From NCBI RefSeq assembly GCF_002157355.1, contig NZ_LYMK01000001.1:186001-250000 (forward strand): a stretch of DNA of 64,000 nucleotides, written 5' to 3'. The position numbers were made by a program, and so were the translations under genes. The notes under the pieces were generated by a model. The model saw only the letters and a list, made by a program, of their open reading frames with translations, was not told where the DNA came from and did no database searches. The DNA is from Variovorax sp. JS1663 (GTDB taxonomy: Bacteria; Pseudomonadota; Gammaproteobacteria; Burkholderiales; Burkholderiaceae_C). Positions 55,771 through 64,000 of the stretch are shown here, piece after piece (the stretch's first letter is position 1; every line of letters starts with the position of its first letter).

Positions 55771-57024
55771 TCATGGCGCCGGCCGCACCATCTTGCATTC
55801 CGTGCCCTGCGCCAGCTCGTTGCCGGTATAGACCGCATCGGTACGGAAGCCGTAGTTCGTGCCTTCCCAGCCGACCTTGACCGCCTTGCCGTCCACCGGC
55901 GCGATGGTGTTGACCACCTGCGGCAGCAGCAGCTGATGGTCTTCGGCGCGCATGCGCACCGGGCCGACCACCGAGTCGAAGCTCAGGTCTTCCAACGCCC
56001 GCGCGACCTTGGTCGAGTCGGTGCTGCCGGCCTTGTTGATGGCAGCGGCCAGCAGGCGCGGCGTCATCTCGATGCGCGGGGCCAGGAAATCCTTGCCGGT
56101 CTTGGCCTTGTAGGCCTTGGCCAGTGCATCGGCCTTCAGCGCCTCGGCCTGGCCCGGGTGCCATTCGGCGACCCAGGTCAGCTGGCCCAGCTTGGCCTGC
56201 GACACCGCCAGCACCGTGCCCGGCACCGAGCCGGCGCTGTGGTTGAAGTAGCGCAGGTTGTAGCCGGCATCGCCCGCGGCCTTGAGCAGCAGCGTCATGT
56301 CCTGGCCCCAGTTGCCGGTGATCACCGTGTCGGCGCCCGCCTGGCGCACGTTGGCGATGTAGGGCGCGAAGTCCTTCACCCGGCCAATCGGGTGCAGCGT
56401 CTCGCCGACGAACTGTACGTCGGGCCGCGCCAGGCCCACCAGCTGGCGGCCATAGCTGGCCCACTGCTTGCCGTGCGCATAGTCCTGGTTGAGCAGGAAG
56501 GCCTTCTTGATGTCGGGCGTCTTCTTGATGTAGTTGGCCAGGGCCTTCATCTTCATCGCCGTGTTGGCTTCGGTCTGGAAGTGCCAGAAGCTGCAGGCCT
56601 TGCCAGTGAGTTCGGGGTCGATGGAGGAGTGGTTGAGGACGATCAGCTCCTTGCCCGGGTTGCGCTGGTTCCAGCGGTTGACCGATTGCACCAGCGCCGC
56701 CACCACCGAGGAGCCCGAGCCGCCCGTCACGATGGCCTGCGCGCCCTGGTCGATCGCCGCCTGCAGCGCGCTCTGGCTTTCCTGCGCCGAGAGCTTGCTG
56801 TCGAACTGCAGCAGCTGCAGCTTCGTGCCACCCAGCACGCCGCCCTTGGCGTTGATGTCCTCGACCGCGTACTGCGTGTGCGTGAGCATCAGCTCGCCGA
56901 CGTTCGCGAAGGGGCCCGAGAGCGGATCGATGTAGGCGATCTTGTAGGTCTGCTGGGCCGAGGCGGCGCCGGATGCGAGCAGGGCCGCGGCCGCGAGCGG
57001 CGCGAGGGCGCAGGGGAACTTCAT
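55771..57024 (-). CDS. LivK-type ABC transporter substrate-binding protein
   Basis: 417 residues, GGAG before the ATG. The signal peptide ends at ASAQ. The mature part (IAYIDPLSGPFANVGELML, AVEDINAKGGVLGG, LLNQDYAHGKQWA, TVITGNWGQDMTLL) is the branched-chain amino-acid/amide binding fold. No permease or ATPase genes are adjacent. It follows a TetR gene by 49 bp on the same strand and is close to acyl-CoA synthetase and carboxylase genes, so the ligand may be an organic acid. Confidence 0.86.
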   Translation of the reverse strand: MKFPCALAPLAAAALLASGAASAQQTYKIAYIDPLSGPFANVGELMLTHTQYAVEDINAKGGVLGGTKLQLLQFDSKLSAQESQSALQAAIDQGAQAIVTGGSGSSVVAALVQSVNRWNQRNPGKELIVLNHSSIDPELTGKACSFWHFQTEANTAMKMKALANYIKKTPDIKKAFLLNQDYAHGKQWASYGRQLVGLARPDVQFVGETLHPIGRVKDFAPYIANVRQAGADTVITGNWGQDMTLLLKAAGDAGYNLRYFNHSAGSVPGTVLAVSQAKLGQLTWVAEWHPGQAEALKADALAKAYKAKTGKDFLAPRIEMTPRLLAAAINKAGSTDSTKVARALEDLSFDSVVGPVRMRAEDHQLLLPQVVNTIAPVDGKAVKVGWEGTNYGFRTDAVYTGNELAQGTECKMVRPAP

Positions 57025-57073
57025 GGCATGTCTCCGGGGGATGAGGAAGGAACGGGAAGGACGTGGGCGCGGC

Positions 57074-57745
57074 TCAGCCGCCGCGTTCGCGCAGGCCCAG
57101 CACGCGCCACGACAGCCGCGCGAGCTCGGCCACGACCTCGTCGGGCGAGAGGCGGCCGTCGGGCCGGTACCAGCTGTAGAGGAAGCCCGGCAGGCTGAGC
57201 GCGGCAAGCGCGGTGAGCTTGGTCTCGCGGAAGTCCAGGTCGCCGTCGCGCCGCGCCTCCTCGAGCAGTGGGCAGAGGCGGTCGTAGAAGTGATGCGCCA
57301 GCTTCCTCTGCGCCTCGAGGTACTCGGGCCGGTAGACCTGCGGCTCGCGGTAGGGGAAGAAGGCGCAGGGATGGTGCGCGACGGTGGCGCGGATCAGGCG
57401 CTCGATGCCGTCCTTCACCTTCTCCACCGCCGGACGCGGGTCGCCCTCGGCGAAATCCAGCGCGGTGAAGCAGTCGACCGCGGGGCGCCAGGACAGCGTC
57501 TCGAAGATCTCCTGCTTGTCGCGGAAGTAGTAGTAGACGAAGGGCTTGGTGACGTCGAGCGCGCGCACGATCTGCGCCATGGTCGTGTTGGCGTAGCCCT
57601 GCGCGGCGAAGAGCGTGGCGGCCGCCTGCAGGATGCGCTCGCGCTGCGCGTCGGTGCCGGCGGTGGCGACGCGCTGCCGCCCGGTGCCCTGCGGCAGGTC
57701 GGTGCGCGCAGAGGGTTTGTGCGGTGTCGCCGAAGTTATACCCAT
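57074..57745 (-). CDS. TetR-family regulator
   Basis: 223 residues. The first ~30 residues are an unstructured extension; then the HTH QRERILQAAATLFAAQGYANTTMAQIVRALDVTKPFVYYYFRDKQEIF. Divergent from an acyl-CoA synthetase by 64 bp, with a 12-bp palindrome over its own start codon, so it probably represses itself and the divergent operon in response to an acyl-CoA or acid. Confidence 0.86.
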   Translation of the reverse strand: MGITSATPHKPSARTDLPQGTGRQRVATAGTDAQRERILQAAATLFAAQGYANTTMAQIVRALDVTKPFVYYYFRDKQEIFETLSWRPAVDCFTALDFAEGDPRPAVEKVKDGIERLIRATVAHHPCAFFPYREPQVYRPEYLEAQRKLAHHFYDRLCPLLEEARRDGDLDFRETKLTALAALSLPGFLYSWYRPDGRLSPDEVVAELARLSWRVLGLRERGG

Positions 57746-57750
57746 GGGTA
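57739..57750. promoter_or_regulatory. 12-bp perfect palindrome over the TetR start codon
   Basis: TACCCATGGGTA is a perfect palindrome whose centre is the tetR ATG (57743-57745). It lies 60 bases from the acyl-CoA synthetase start. It is a plausible TetR operator. Confidence 0.45.
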
Positions 57751-57809
57751 GGATTGTTGGAGCACCATGCGGGACCCGGCCCTATCGATAACCCTGTGAG
57801 AGTGACGCC

Positions 57810-59429
57810 ATGGAGACAATGACGCTTCCCGACCGCCCGCAGCAGCCCCTGCACGAATACCTGCGCACCCATGCGCGCGAGCGCGGCGCGCATGCGGCCT
57901 GCATCTGGTACGGGCGCACGATCACCTACGCCGAACTCGACGCCGCCAGCGATGCCTTTGCGGCGAGGCTGCAGGACCTCGGCGTGAAGAAGGGCGATCC
58001 GGTGGTGCTCTTCCTCAACAACTGCCCGCAGTATCTGGCCGCGCACTACGGCATCCAGAAGGTCGGCGCCATCGTCTGTCCCAGCGGGCCGCTCAACAAG
58101 GAGCACGAGCTGGCCTACCAGGTGGGCGACCTGAAGGCGCAGGTGATCGTCGCCGCATCCTCGCTGCTGCCGGTGGTGGAGAAGGTGCGCGAAGCCAGCA
58201 CGCTCGCCCACGTGTTCGTGGTGCACTACGCCGACCTGCTGCCCGAGTCGCCCACGCTCGACCTGCCCGCCGACCTGATGGCGGCGCAGCGCGAGCCGCG
58301 CGCCGTGCCGCCGGGCTGCGAAGACTTCCTCGCCGTCACGCGAAGCGGGGCGCGCCCGGCGCCGGTATCGCTCTCGATGGACGACGTGGCGCTGATGACC
58401 TACACCTCCGGCACCACCGGCCTGCCCAAGGGCGCGATGCTGAGCTATGGCAACGCGCTCTTCAAGACGCGCGCCGCGGCCGACTGCAACGGCGTGGCGG
58501 CGAGCGACGTGCTGCTCTCCATCGCGCCCCTGTATCACATCGCGGGCATGCTGATGGGCGTCAACGTGCCGGTCCTCACCGGTGCCACCTCGGTGCTGCT
58601 GCACCGCTTCGAGCCGCGTGCGGTGCTGCAGGCGATCGAGCGCTACCGCGTGAGCTGGTGGTACAGCATCGCGCCGATGAACGTGGCCTGCATGCAGGTC
58701 GAAGGCGCGGCGGGCTTCGACCTGGCGAGCCTGCGCATGAATCCCGTCACCAGCTTCGGCATCGCCTTCACCGAGCCGCTGGCGGCGCAGTGGCGCGGCC
58801 TCGCGAAGAACTGCACCTCCTTCGAGGCCGCTTACGGCCTCTCGGAAACCCACACCTGCGACACCTACACGCCGCACCATGCGCCGCGCTGGGGCACGCA
58901 GGGCGTGGCGGTGCCGGGCGTAACGATCCGCATCATCGACCCCGACACGGGCGCGGACCGGCCGGTGGGCGAGATCGGCGAGATCGTGCTCACCAGCCCC
59001 GGCAGCTTCAAGGGCTACTGGAACAAGCCCGAGGCCACGGCCGCCACGCTGCAGGGCGGCTGGGTGCACACCGGCGACATGGGCAAGCTCGACGCGGACG
59101 GCTACCTGACTTTCATCGGCCGTTTCAAGGAAATGATCAAGGTCTCGGGCTACAGCGTGTTCCCGGAGGAGGTGGAAACCATCCTCATCAAGCACCCGGC
59201 GGTGGCGCAGGCCGCGGTGATCGGCGAGGTGGACGCGGAGAAGGGCGAGGTGGTCAAGGCCTTCATCGTGAAGAAGCCCGGCGCCGCGCTGGAGGCCGAG
59301 GCGCTGGTCGCGTGGGCGCGCGAGAACATGGCCAGCTACAAGGCGCCGCGCCACGTGCGCTTCATCGATGCGCTGCCGACCACCGGCGCCGGCAAGGTGC
59401 TGCGCCGGCTGTTGAAAGACGCAGGCTGA
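57810..59429 (+). CDS. AMP-binding acyl-CoA synthetase
   Basis: 539 residues of the ANL superfamily. The adenylation motif is YTSGTTGLPKGAM, then YGLSETHT, the hinge region GRFKEMIKVSGYSVFPEEVE and the C-terminal catalytic Lys in GAGKVLRRLL. It activates a carboxylic acid to acyl-CoA using ATP; chain length cannot be read. It is eight bases before a single-chain acyl-CoA carboxylase, suggesting acid activation followed by carboxylation. Confidence 0.89.
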   Translation: METMTLPDRPQQPLHEYLRTHARERGAHAACIWYGRTITYAELDAASDAFAARLQDLGVKKGDPVVLFLNNCPQYLAAHYGIQKVGAIVCPSGPLNKEHELAYQVGDLKAQVIVAASSLLPVVEKVREASTLAHVFVVHYADLLPESPTLDLPADLMAAQREPRAVPPGCEDFLAVTRSGARPAPVSLSMDDVALMTYTSGTTGLPKGAMLSYGNALFKTRAAADCNGVAASDVLLSIAPLYHIAGMLMGVNVPVLTGATSVLLHRFEPRAVLQAIERYRVSWWYSIAPMNVACMQVEGAAGFDLASLRMNPVTSFGIAFTEPLAAQWRGLAKNCTSFEAAYGLSETHTCDTYTPHHAPRWGTQGVAVPGVTIRIIDPDTGADRPVGEIGEIVLTSPGSFKGYWNKPEATAATLQGGWVHTGDMGKLDADGYLTFIGRFKEMIKVSGYSVFPEEVETILIKHPAVAQAAVIGEVDAEKGEVVKAFIVKKPGAALEAEALVAWARENMASYKAPRHVRFIDALPTTGAGKVLRRLLKDAG

Positions 59430-59437
59430 AGGCACCC

Positions 59438-62400
59438 ATGTTCAAGAAGATCCTGATTGCCAACCGCGGCGAGATCGCGGTGCGCCTGGTGCGCGCGCTG
59501 CGCGACCTGGGCATCGGCAGCGTGGCCGTCCACGCGAAGGACGATGCGCAGGCGCTGCACGTGCGCATGGCCGACACCGCCGTGCCGCTGGCCGCGACCG
59601 GCCCCGCGGCCTACCTCGACGGCGATGCGTTGATCGCCGTGGCGCGCGCGCAGGGCTGCGACGCAGTGCATCCCGGCTATGGCTTCCTCAGCGAGCGGGC
59701 CGACTTCGCGCAGGCGTGCGCCGATGCGGGCCTGCGCTTCATCGGGCCCACGCCCGAGCAGCTCGCGCTGTTCGGCGACAAGGCGCGGGCGCGGGCGCTC
59801 GCGCAGCAATGCGACGTGCCGGTGATGCCGGGCAGCGAGGGCGCGGTCACGCTGGCGGAGGCGCAGGCCTTCTTCGCGGCGCAGCAAGCCGAGGACGGAG
59901 GCGGCGGCAAGAAGGACGCCGGACCCGGCGTCATGGTGAAGGCCATCGGCGGAGGCGGCGGCCGCGGCATGCGCGCGGTGCTGAAGGCCGAGGAGCTGCC
60001 CGAGGCGCATGCGCGCTGCATGTCCGAGGCGAAGGCCGCCTTCGGCGTGGAGGGCGTGTACGTCGAGCGCCTGATGCGCCGCGCGCGCCACGTCGAGATC
60101 CAGGTGCTCGGCGACGGCCGCGACGTCGCCAGCCTGGGCGAGCGCGAATGCACGCTGCAGCGGCGATTCCAGAAGCTGGTCGAGATCGCGCCCAGCCCCG
60201 CGCTGCCGGCGCCGCTGCGCGATCGCCTGACGCAGGCCGCGCTGCGCATGGCGAAGGCCGTGGGCTATCAGGGGCTGGGCACCTTCGAATTCCTGGTGGA
60301 CGAGGCCTCCACCCGCCTGCCCTTCGTCTTCATCGAGGCCAACCCGCGGCTGCAGGTGGAGCACACGGTGACCGAGGCCGTCACGGGGCTGGACCTGGTG
60401 CAGCTGCAGATCGGCGTCGCGGCCGGGCAGGGCCTGGCCGAGCTGGGCATCGAGGCCGATCGCAGCGCGCCGCAGCGCGGCTTCGCGGTGCAATGGCGCA
60501 TCAACGCCGAGACGCTGGATGCGCAGGGGCAGGCGCGCCCGGCCGGCGGTGCGTTGTCGCGCTTCGATCTGCCGGCCGGCCCCGGCGTGCGTGTCGACAC
60601 CCAGGGTTACACCGGCCTCGCGCCGTCGCCGCACTACGACACGCTGCTGGCCAAGCTGATCGTGCATACCGCGTCGCCGCGTTTCGAGGACGTGCTGCGG
60701 CGCTCGCTGCGCGCGCTGGAGGAATGCCGCATCGAAGGCATCGCGACCAACCTCGGCCTGCTGCGCGCAATCGGTGAGCGGCCCGAGTTCGCGGCGCAGA
60801 CGCTGCACACGCGCTTCGTCGAGGCGCATCTGTCCGATCTGCTCGCGGCGGCCTCGCGGATCGATGCCACGACGGCCCGCGCAGCGCATCCGCCCGCCGT
60901 CGAAGCGAAAGCGATGCCTGCGGAGCAGGACGACGGCGGCCTGGTGGTGCGGGCACCCATGCCCGCGCGCCTGGTGCAGTTCGAGGTCGAGGTGGGCGAG
61001 GTGCTGCCGGCCGGCGCGCAACTCGGCGTACTCGAGGCCATGAAGATGGAGCATCTGCTGCATGCGCCCGTGGCCGGCCGCGTGGTGGCGCTGCTGGCCG
61101 CGGCGGGCGACTACCTGGTCGAGGGCCAGTCGCTCCTGCGCCTCGAGCCGGTGGACGCGCAGGCCGTGCAGGCGGAGGCCCATGCCGAGCAGGACCTCGA
61201 CGCCGTCCGCCCCGACCTGCAGAAGGTGATCGACCGCCATGCCTTCACGCTCGATGCGAACCGCGCCGCCGCGGTCGCGAAGCGCCAGGCGCAGGGCGGC
61301 CGCACGGCGCGTGCCAACATCGCCGACCTGTGCGACCTCGCCGCGGACCCCGGCAACTTCACCGAATACGGCGCGCTGGCGATCGCCGCGCAGACGCGCC
61401 GCCGCGCGCTGGAGGACCTGGTCGCCAATACGCCGGCCGACGGCATGGTGACCGGCATCGGCAGCGTCAACGCCGGGCAGTTCGGCCCGGAGAAGTCGCG
61501 CTGCGTGGTGATGGCCTACGACTACACCGTGCTGGCCGGCACGCAGGGGCTGCGCAACCATCAGAAGACCGACCGCATGCTGGGCATCGCGCACCGGCTC
61601 GGCCTGCCGGTGGTGCTGTTCGCCGAGGGCGGCGGTGGGCGGCCCGGCGACACCGACATGCCCATCGTGGCGGGCCTCAACAACCACACCTTCAGCCAGT
61701 TCGCCGCGCTCTCCGGCAAGGTGCCGGTGGTGGGTATCGTGCACGGCCGCTGCTTCGCGGGCAACGCGGCGCTGCTGGGCTGTGCCGACGTGATCATCGC
61801 CACCGAGGCCAGCAACATCGGCATGAGCGGGCCCGCGATGATCGAGGGCGGCGGGCTCGGCAGCTTCGCGCCGGAGCAGATCGGGCCCAGCAGCGTGCAG
61901 TCGCGCAACGGCGTGATCGACATCCTGGTCAAGGACGAGGCCGAGGCGGTGGCTGCGGCGAAGCAATACCTTTCCTACTTCCAGGGCGCGACGGGCGAAT
62001 GGCAGTGCGCCGATCCGCGTGCGCTGCGCCACGCGGTGCCCGAGAACCGCCTGCGCGTCTATGACGTACGCGCCGCCATGCGCGGCGTGGCCGACACCGG
62101 TTCGCTGCTCGAGCTGCGCGCCGGCTTCGGCGCCGGCATCGTGACCGCGCTGGCGCGCATCGAGGGCCAACCCGTCGGCCTGCTGGCCAACAACCCACAC
62201 CACCTCGGCGGTGCGATCGATGTCGAGGCGGCCGACAAGGCGGCGCGCTTCATGCAGCTGTGCAACGCGCACGGGCTGCCGCTGGTGGCCTTGTGCGACA
62301 CGCCGGGCTTCATGGTCGGCCCCGAGATCGAGGCCCAGGCGCAGGTGCGCCACGTGTGCCGCATGTTCATGGTGGCCTCGCACCTGCGCGTGCCCTACTT

Positions 62401-62767
62401 CGCGGTGGTGCTGCGCAAGGGCTATGGCCTGGGCGCGCAGGCGATGACGGCGGGCGGCTTCGACGCGCCGGTCTTCACCGTCGCCTGGCCCACCGGCGAG
62501 TTCGGCGCGATGGGGCTGGAGGGCGCGGTGCGGCTGGGCTTTCGCAAGGAGCTTGAAGCGGTGCCCGAGGGTGCCGAACGCGATGCGCTGTTCCGCAAGC
62601 TGGTGGCGCAGCAGTACGCGAACGGCGAGGCGATCCACATGGCGCAGACGCTGGAGATCGACGCGGTGATCGATCCGGCCGACACGCGCGCCTGGCTGGT
62701 GCGCGGTCTGTCCTCGGCCGCGGCAGCCGCGTCGCGTGCGCCGCTGCCCTACGTGGACACCTGGTAG
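59438..62767 (+). CDS. Single-chain biotin-dependent acyl-CoA carboxylase (BC-BCCP-CT fusion)
   Basis: 1109 residues. Biotin carboxylase at about 1-445: FKKILIANRGEIAVRLVRAL, VHPGYGFLSE, the Gly-rich ATP loop KAIGGGGGRGMR and EANPRLQVEHTVTE. Biotin-carrier domain at about 500-570 with EAMKMEH (biotinyl-Lys536). Carboxyltransferase at about 585-1109: GMVTGIGSVNAG, VAGLNNHTFSQFAALSGKVP, GMSGPAMIEGGGLG, and GALGVEAADKA-like VEAADKAARFMQLC with CDTPGFMVGPEIE. Usually these parts lie on two or three subunits; one-polypeptide forms are known as broad-range or long-chain acyl-CoA carboxylases. The substrate is probably the product of the preceding synthetase. A Lys/Gly-rich insert (DGGGGKKDAG) occurs near residue 155. 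Confidence 0.92.
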   Translation: MFKKILIANRGEIAVRLVRALRDLGIGSVAVHAKDDAQALHVRMADTAVPLAATGPAAYLDGDALIAVARAQGCDAVHPGYGFLSERADFAQACADAGLRFIGPTPEQLALFGDKARARALAQQCDVPVMPGSEGAVTLAEAQAFFAAQQAEDGGGGKKDAGPGVMVKAIGGGGGRGMRAVLKAEELPEAHARCMSEAKAAFGVEGVYVERLMRRARHVEIQVLGDGRDVASLGERECTLQRRFQKLVEIAPSPALPAPLRDRLTQAALRMAKAVGYQGLGTFEFLVDEASTRLPFVFIEANPRLQVEHTVTEAVTGLDLVQLQIGVAAGQGLAELGIEADRSAPQRGFAVQWRINAETLDAQGQARPAGGALSRFDLPAGPGVRVDTQGYTGLAPSPHYDTLLAKLIVHTASPRFEDVLRRSLRALEECRIEGIATNLGLLRAIGERPEFAAQTLHTRFVEAHLSDLLAAASRIDATTARAAHPPAVEAKAMPAEQDDGGLVVRAPMPARLVQFEVEVGEVLPAGAQLGVLEAMKMEHLLHAPVAGRVVALLAAAGDYLVEGQSLLRLEPVDAQAVQAEAHAEQDLDAVRPDLQKVIDRHAFTLDANRAAAVAKRQAQGGRTARANIADLCDLAADPGNFTEYGALAIAAQTRRRALEDLVANTPADGMVTGIGSVNAGQFGPEKSRCVVMAYDYTVLAGTQGLRNHQKTDRMLGIAHRLGLPVVLFAEGGGGRPGDTDMPIVAGLNNHTFSQFAALSGKVPVVGIVHGRCFAGNAALLGCADVIIATEASNIGMSGPAMIEGGGLGSFAPEQIGPSSVQSRNGVIDILVKDEAEAVAAAKQYLSYFQGATGEWQCADPRALRHAVPENRLRVYDVRAAMRGVADTGSLLELRAGFGAGIVTALARIEGQPVGLLANNPHHLGGAIDVEAADKAARFMQLCNAHGLPLVALCDTPGFMVGPEIEAQAQVRHVCRMFMVASHLRVPYFAVVLRKGYGLGAQAMTAGGFDAPVFTVAWPTGEFGAMGLEGAVRLGFRKELEAVPEGAERDALFRKLVAQQYANGEAIHMAQTLEIDAVIDPADTRAWLVRGLSSAAAAASRAPLPYVDTW

Positions 62768-62777
62768 CGGCGCGCCC

Positions 62778-63369
62778 TCAGCTCAAGGCCAGAGCGCTGC
62801 TGCTTGTGGATGCCGGGATGCGAATGACGAACCAGGTTCCATCCTCCCGGGTGGATGAAACCTGGAGGGTCCCTCCGTGCGGGAACGTGGATGTCCTGCC
62901 GGATCGCTCTCGATGGATGCGCCGATGTCCGAGACCACGTCGCCGAGCGCCACCTCTATGTCGTCGATATCGCCGAAGGAAAGATCGAGCTTGCCGTCGA
63001 TGCGTGCGCGGGTGAAATCCATGACGTCGCCGATCAGGTGTCCCATTCGACGGGTGGTCGATCGGATGAGCTGCGCCGTCTTGGCAAGATCGGGCTCCGA
63101 CGTCCGCCTTGCCATCAGTTCGCCGATCAGGCTCAGCGTGGCCAGTGGGTTGCGAAGGTCGTGCCCCAGCACGGCGATGAACTGGTCCCGCAGCTCGATG
63201 GCCGCCTCGTGTCGAGCACCGCACATGCCGTCCAGCTGTCGTCGTCCACACGCGCCACGGCTGCAAAGCCCATGCCGGTGTTGTCGCAGATGACACGCGG
63301 CAATGCAGGCACTGCACTCATGCGCTGCACAGTCGCGACATCGCGCGCAACGGCTTCTGGCAGGGTCAT
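62778..63369 (-). pseudogene. Decayed GAF-histidine kinase
   Basis: Three pieces of a sensor kinase lie in succession but in different frames with missing centres. Starting at the ATG at 63369 is a GAF-domain opening (ATVQRMSAVPALPRVICDNTGMGFAAVARVDDDSW). Then, in another frame, comes an H-box region (ELRDQFIAVLGHDLRNPLATL with the phospho-His) up to DIGASIESD. Then, in a third frame, the last strand of an HATPase domain (GGTLQVSSTREDGTWFVIRIP). Most of the GAF and HATPase domains are gone. At least two deletions or frameshifts have inactivated it. Confidence 0.78.
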
Positions 63370-63470
63370 GTTCTTCCAGGAATGGTGCTTTTCACTATAG
63401 CAGCCGCGATGTTGTCCGCCGCTGTCCAGCGACGCCGCGTGCGGCTTGCATACACTGGCCTGCTTTGCGC

Positions 63471-64000
63471 ATGAACACAGTCTCACGACGACGCTTTGCC
63501 TTGGCCGGGCTCGCGCATGGCGCGGGCGTGTTGTCGCCGGCGCTGCTGCCGCCGACCGTCTTGGCGCAGACCAGGCCAACTGCCGAGCCGCGCTGGGCCG
63601 CGAGCTGGGCCGGGGCGCCGCTCGACTACATGCCCGCGCCCCTGTTTCCTGGCCTGCCCGCACTGCCGCGCGAGCCCCAGAGCTTCGACGGCCGCAGCCT
63701 GCGCCAGCGCATGGTGTCCACCCTGGGCGGCGAGCGCGTGCGGGTACGCTTTTCCAACTTGTTCGGGCGGCAGCCGCTGCATGTCGTGGAGGCCAGCGTG
63801 GCGCTGAGCACCAGCGCCGAGGCGGTCTCGCCGGCGAGCCTGCAGCGCCTGCGCTTCGGCGGCCGTGTCGGGCTGACCATCCCGCCGGGCCAGGAGGCCT
63901 GGAGCGACGCGGCGCCGCTGGCGGTCGAGCCCGGACAGACGGTGGCAGTGAGCTACCAGGTTCGGGCACACACGCCCTTTGCGACCCTGCACCTGATGGC
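63471..64000 (+). CDS. SGNH/GDSL hydrolase family secreted protein (partial, N-terminus)
   Basis: The first 176 codons are in the window; the gene runs off the right edge. It has a twin-Arg-like signal, NTVSRRRFALAGLAHGAG, ending near LAQ at residue 35. The next part (WAASWAGAPLDYM, LRQRMVSTLGGERVRVRFSNLFGRQPLHVVEASVALS) is the N-terminal beta domain typical of large bacterial SGNH/GDSL esterases acting outside the cytoplasm. The catalytic GDSL block would lie beyond the window. Confidence 0.75.
   Translation, partial: MNTVSRRRFALAGLAHGAGVLSPALLPPTVLAQTRPTAEPRWAASWAGAPLDYMPAPLFPGLPALPREPQSFDGRSLRQRMVSTLGGERVRVRFSNLFGRQPLHVVEASVALSTSAEAVSPASLQRLRFGGRVGLTIPPGQEAWSDAAPLAVEPGQTVAVSYQVRAHTPFATLHLM

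Noticed and set aside
59336..62638. Open frame of 1100 codons antisense to the acyl-CoA carboxylase
   Set aside because: Long antisense frames are expected in very GC-rich genes. It is His/Arg/Gln-rich without motifs, while the sense strand encodes a complete BC-BCCP-CT protein.

Overview
The window reads as chromosome from a GC-rich betaproteobacterium of the Comamonadaceae, most likely Variovorax or a close relative. Grounds: very high GC with strong third-position bias; a Bug-family (tripartite tricarboxylate) binding protein; pilT/pilU beside yggS; an rsmI-yraN-diaA-dolP block; PHA granule genes; GC-rich hairpins between genes; and a senA/senB/selD selenoneine locus of the kind known from Variovorax paradoxus. 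No tRNA, rRNA, CRISPR array, transposase or integrase was seen.

Layout. 1-20.6 kb is a sugar-oxidation locus of the Weimberg type (L-arabinose or a related sugar to 2-oxoglutarate). It has a partial SMP-30 lactonase and a divergent SDR sugar dehydrogenase, then a GbpR-like LysR regulator divergent from a ten-gene operon of about 12.7 kb: 2-oxoglutarate semialdehyde dehydrogenase, YtfQ-like and ChvE binding proteins, GguA/GguB, YtfR/YtfT/YjfF, aldonate dehydratase and 2-keto-3-deoxyarabonate dehydratase. A 5.6-kb RHS toxin, Sel1-repeat immunity gene and orphan RHS tip sit inside this locus. 20.6-23.8 kb holds a flavin monooxygenase, an AraC regulator and a glutathione transferase. 23.9-26.7 kb is rsmI-yraN-diaA-dolP. 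26.7-31.2 kb is an amidase, Bug binding protein and hydroxyacid dehydrogenase operon with a divergent LysR. 31.2-37.9 kb has pilU, pilT, yggS, glutamate dehydrogenase, a P-loop kinase, a DUF2242-type lipoprotein and small genes.

37.9-45.5 kb is the most notable region. senB and selD(senC) run forward. senA runs backward and is followed by a four-gene PhnCDE-like ABC importer and an arginase. SelD makes selenophosphate, SenB makes a selenosugar and SenA couples it to hercynine to give selenoneine. The importer is placed to bring in the selenium source. No egtD (hercynine synthesis) is present here.

45.5-50.4 kb is a storage-lipid neighbourhood: WS/DGAT acyltransferase, two phasin-like proteins, TetR, alpha/beta hydrolase and RidA. 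Three of these proteins carry histone-H1-like Ala/Lys/Pro tails. 50.6-53.8 kb is a self-sufficient CYP102-type P450-reductase fusion. 53.9-55.7 kb is an AAA ATPase plus DUF4276 (TOPRIM-like) pair, a candidate anti-phage system in less GC-rich DNA. 55.8-62.8 kb is an acid-activation module: binding protein, TetR, acyl-CoA synthetase and a single-chain biotin-dependent acyl-CoA carboxylase. The window ends with a decayed histidine kinase and the start of an SGNH/GDSL hydrolase.
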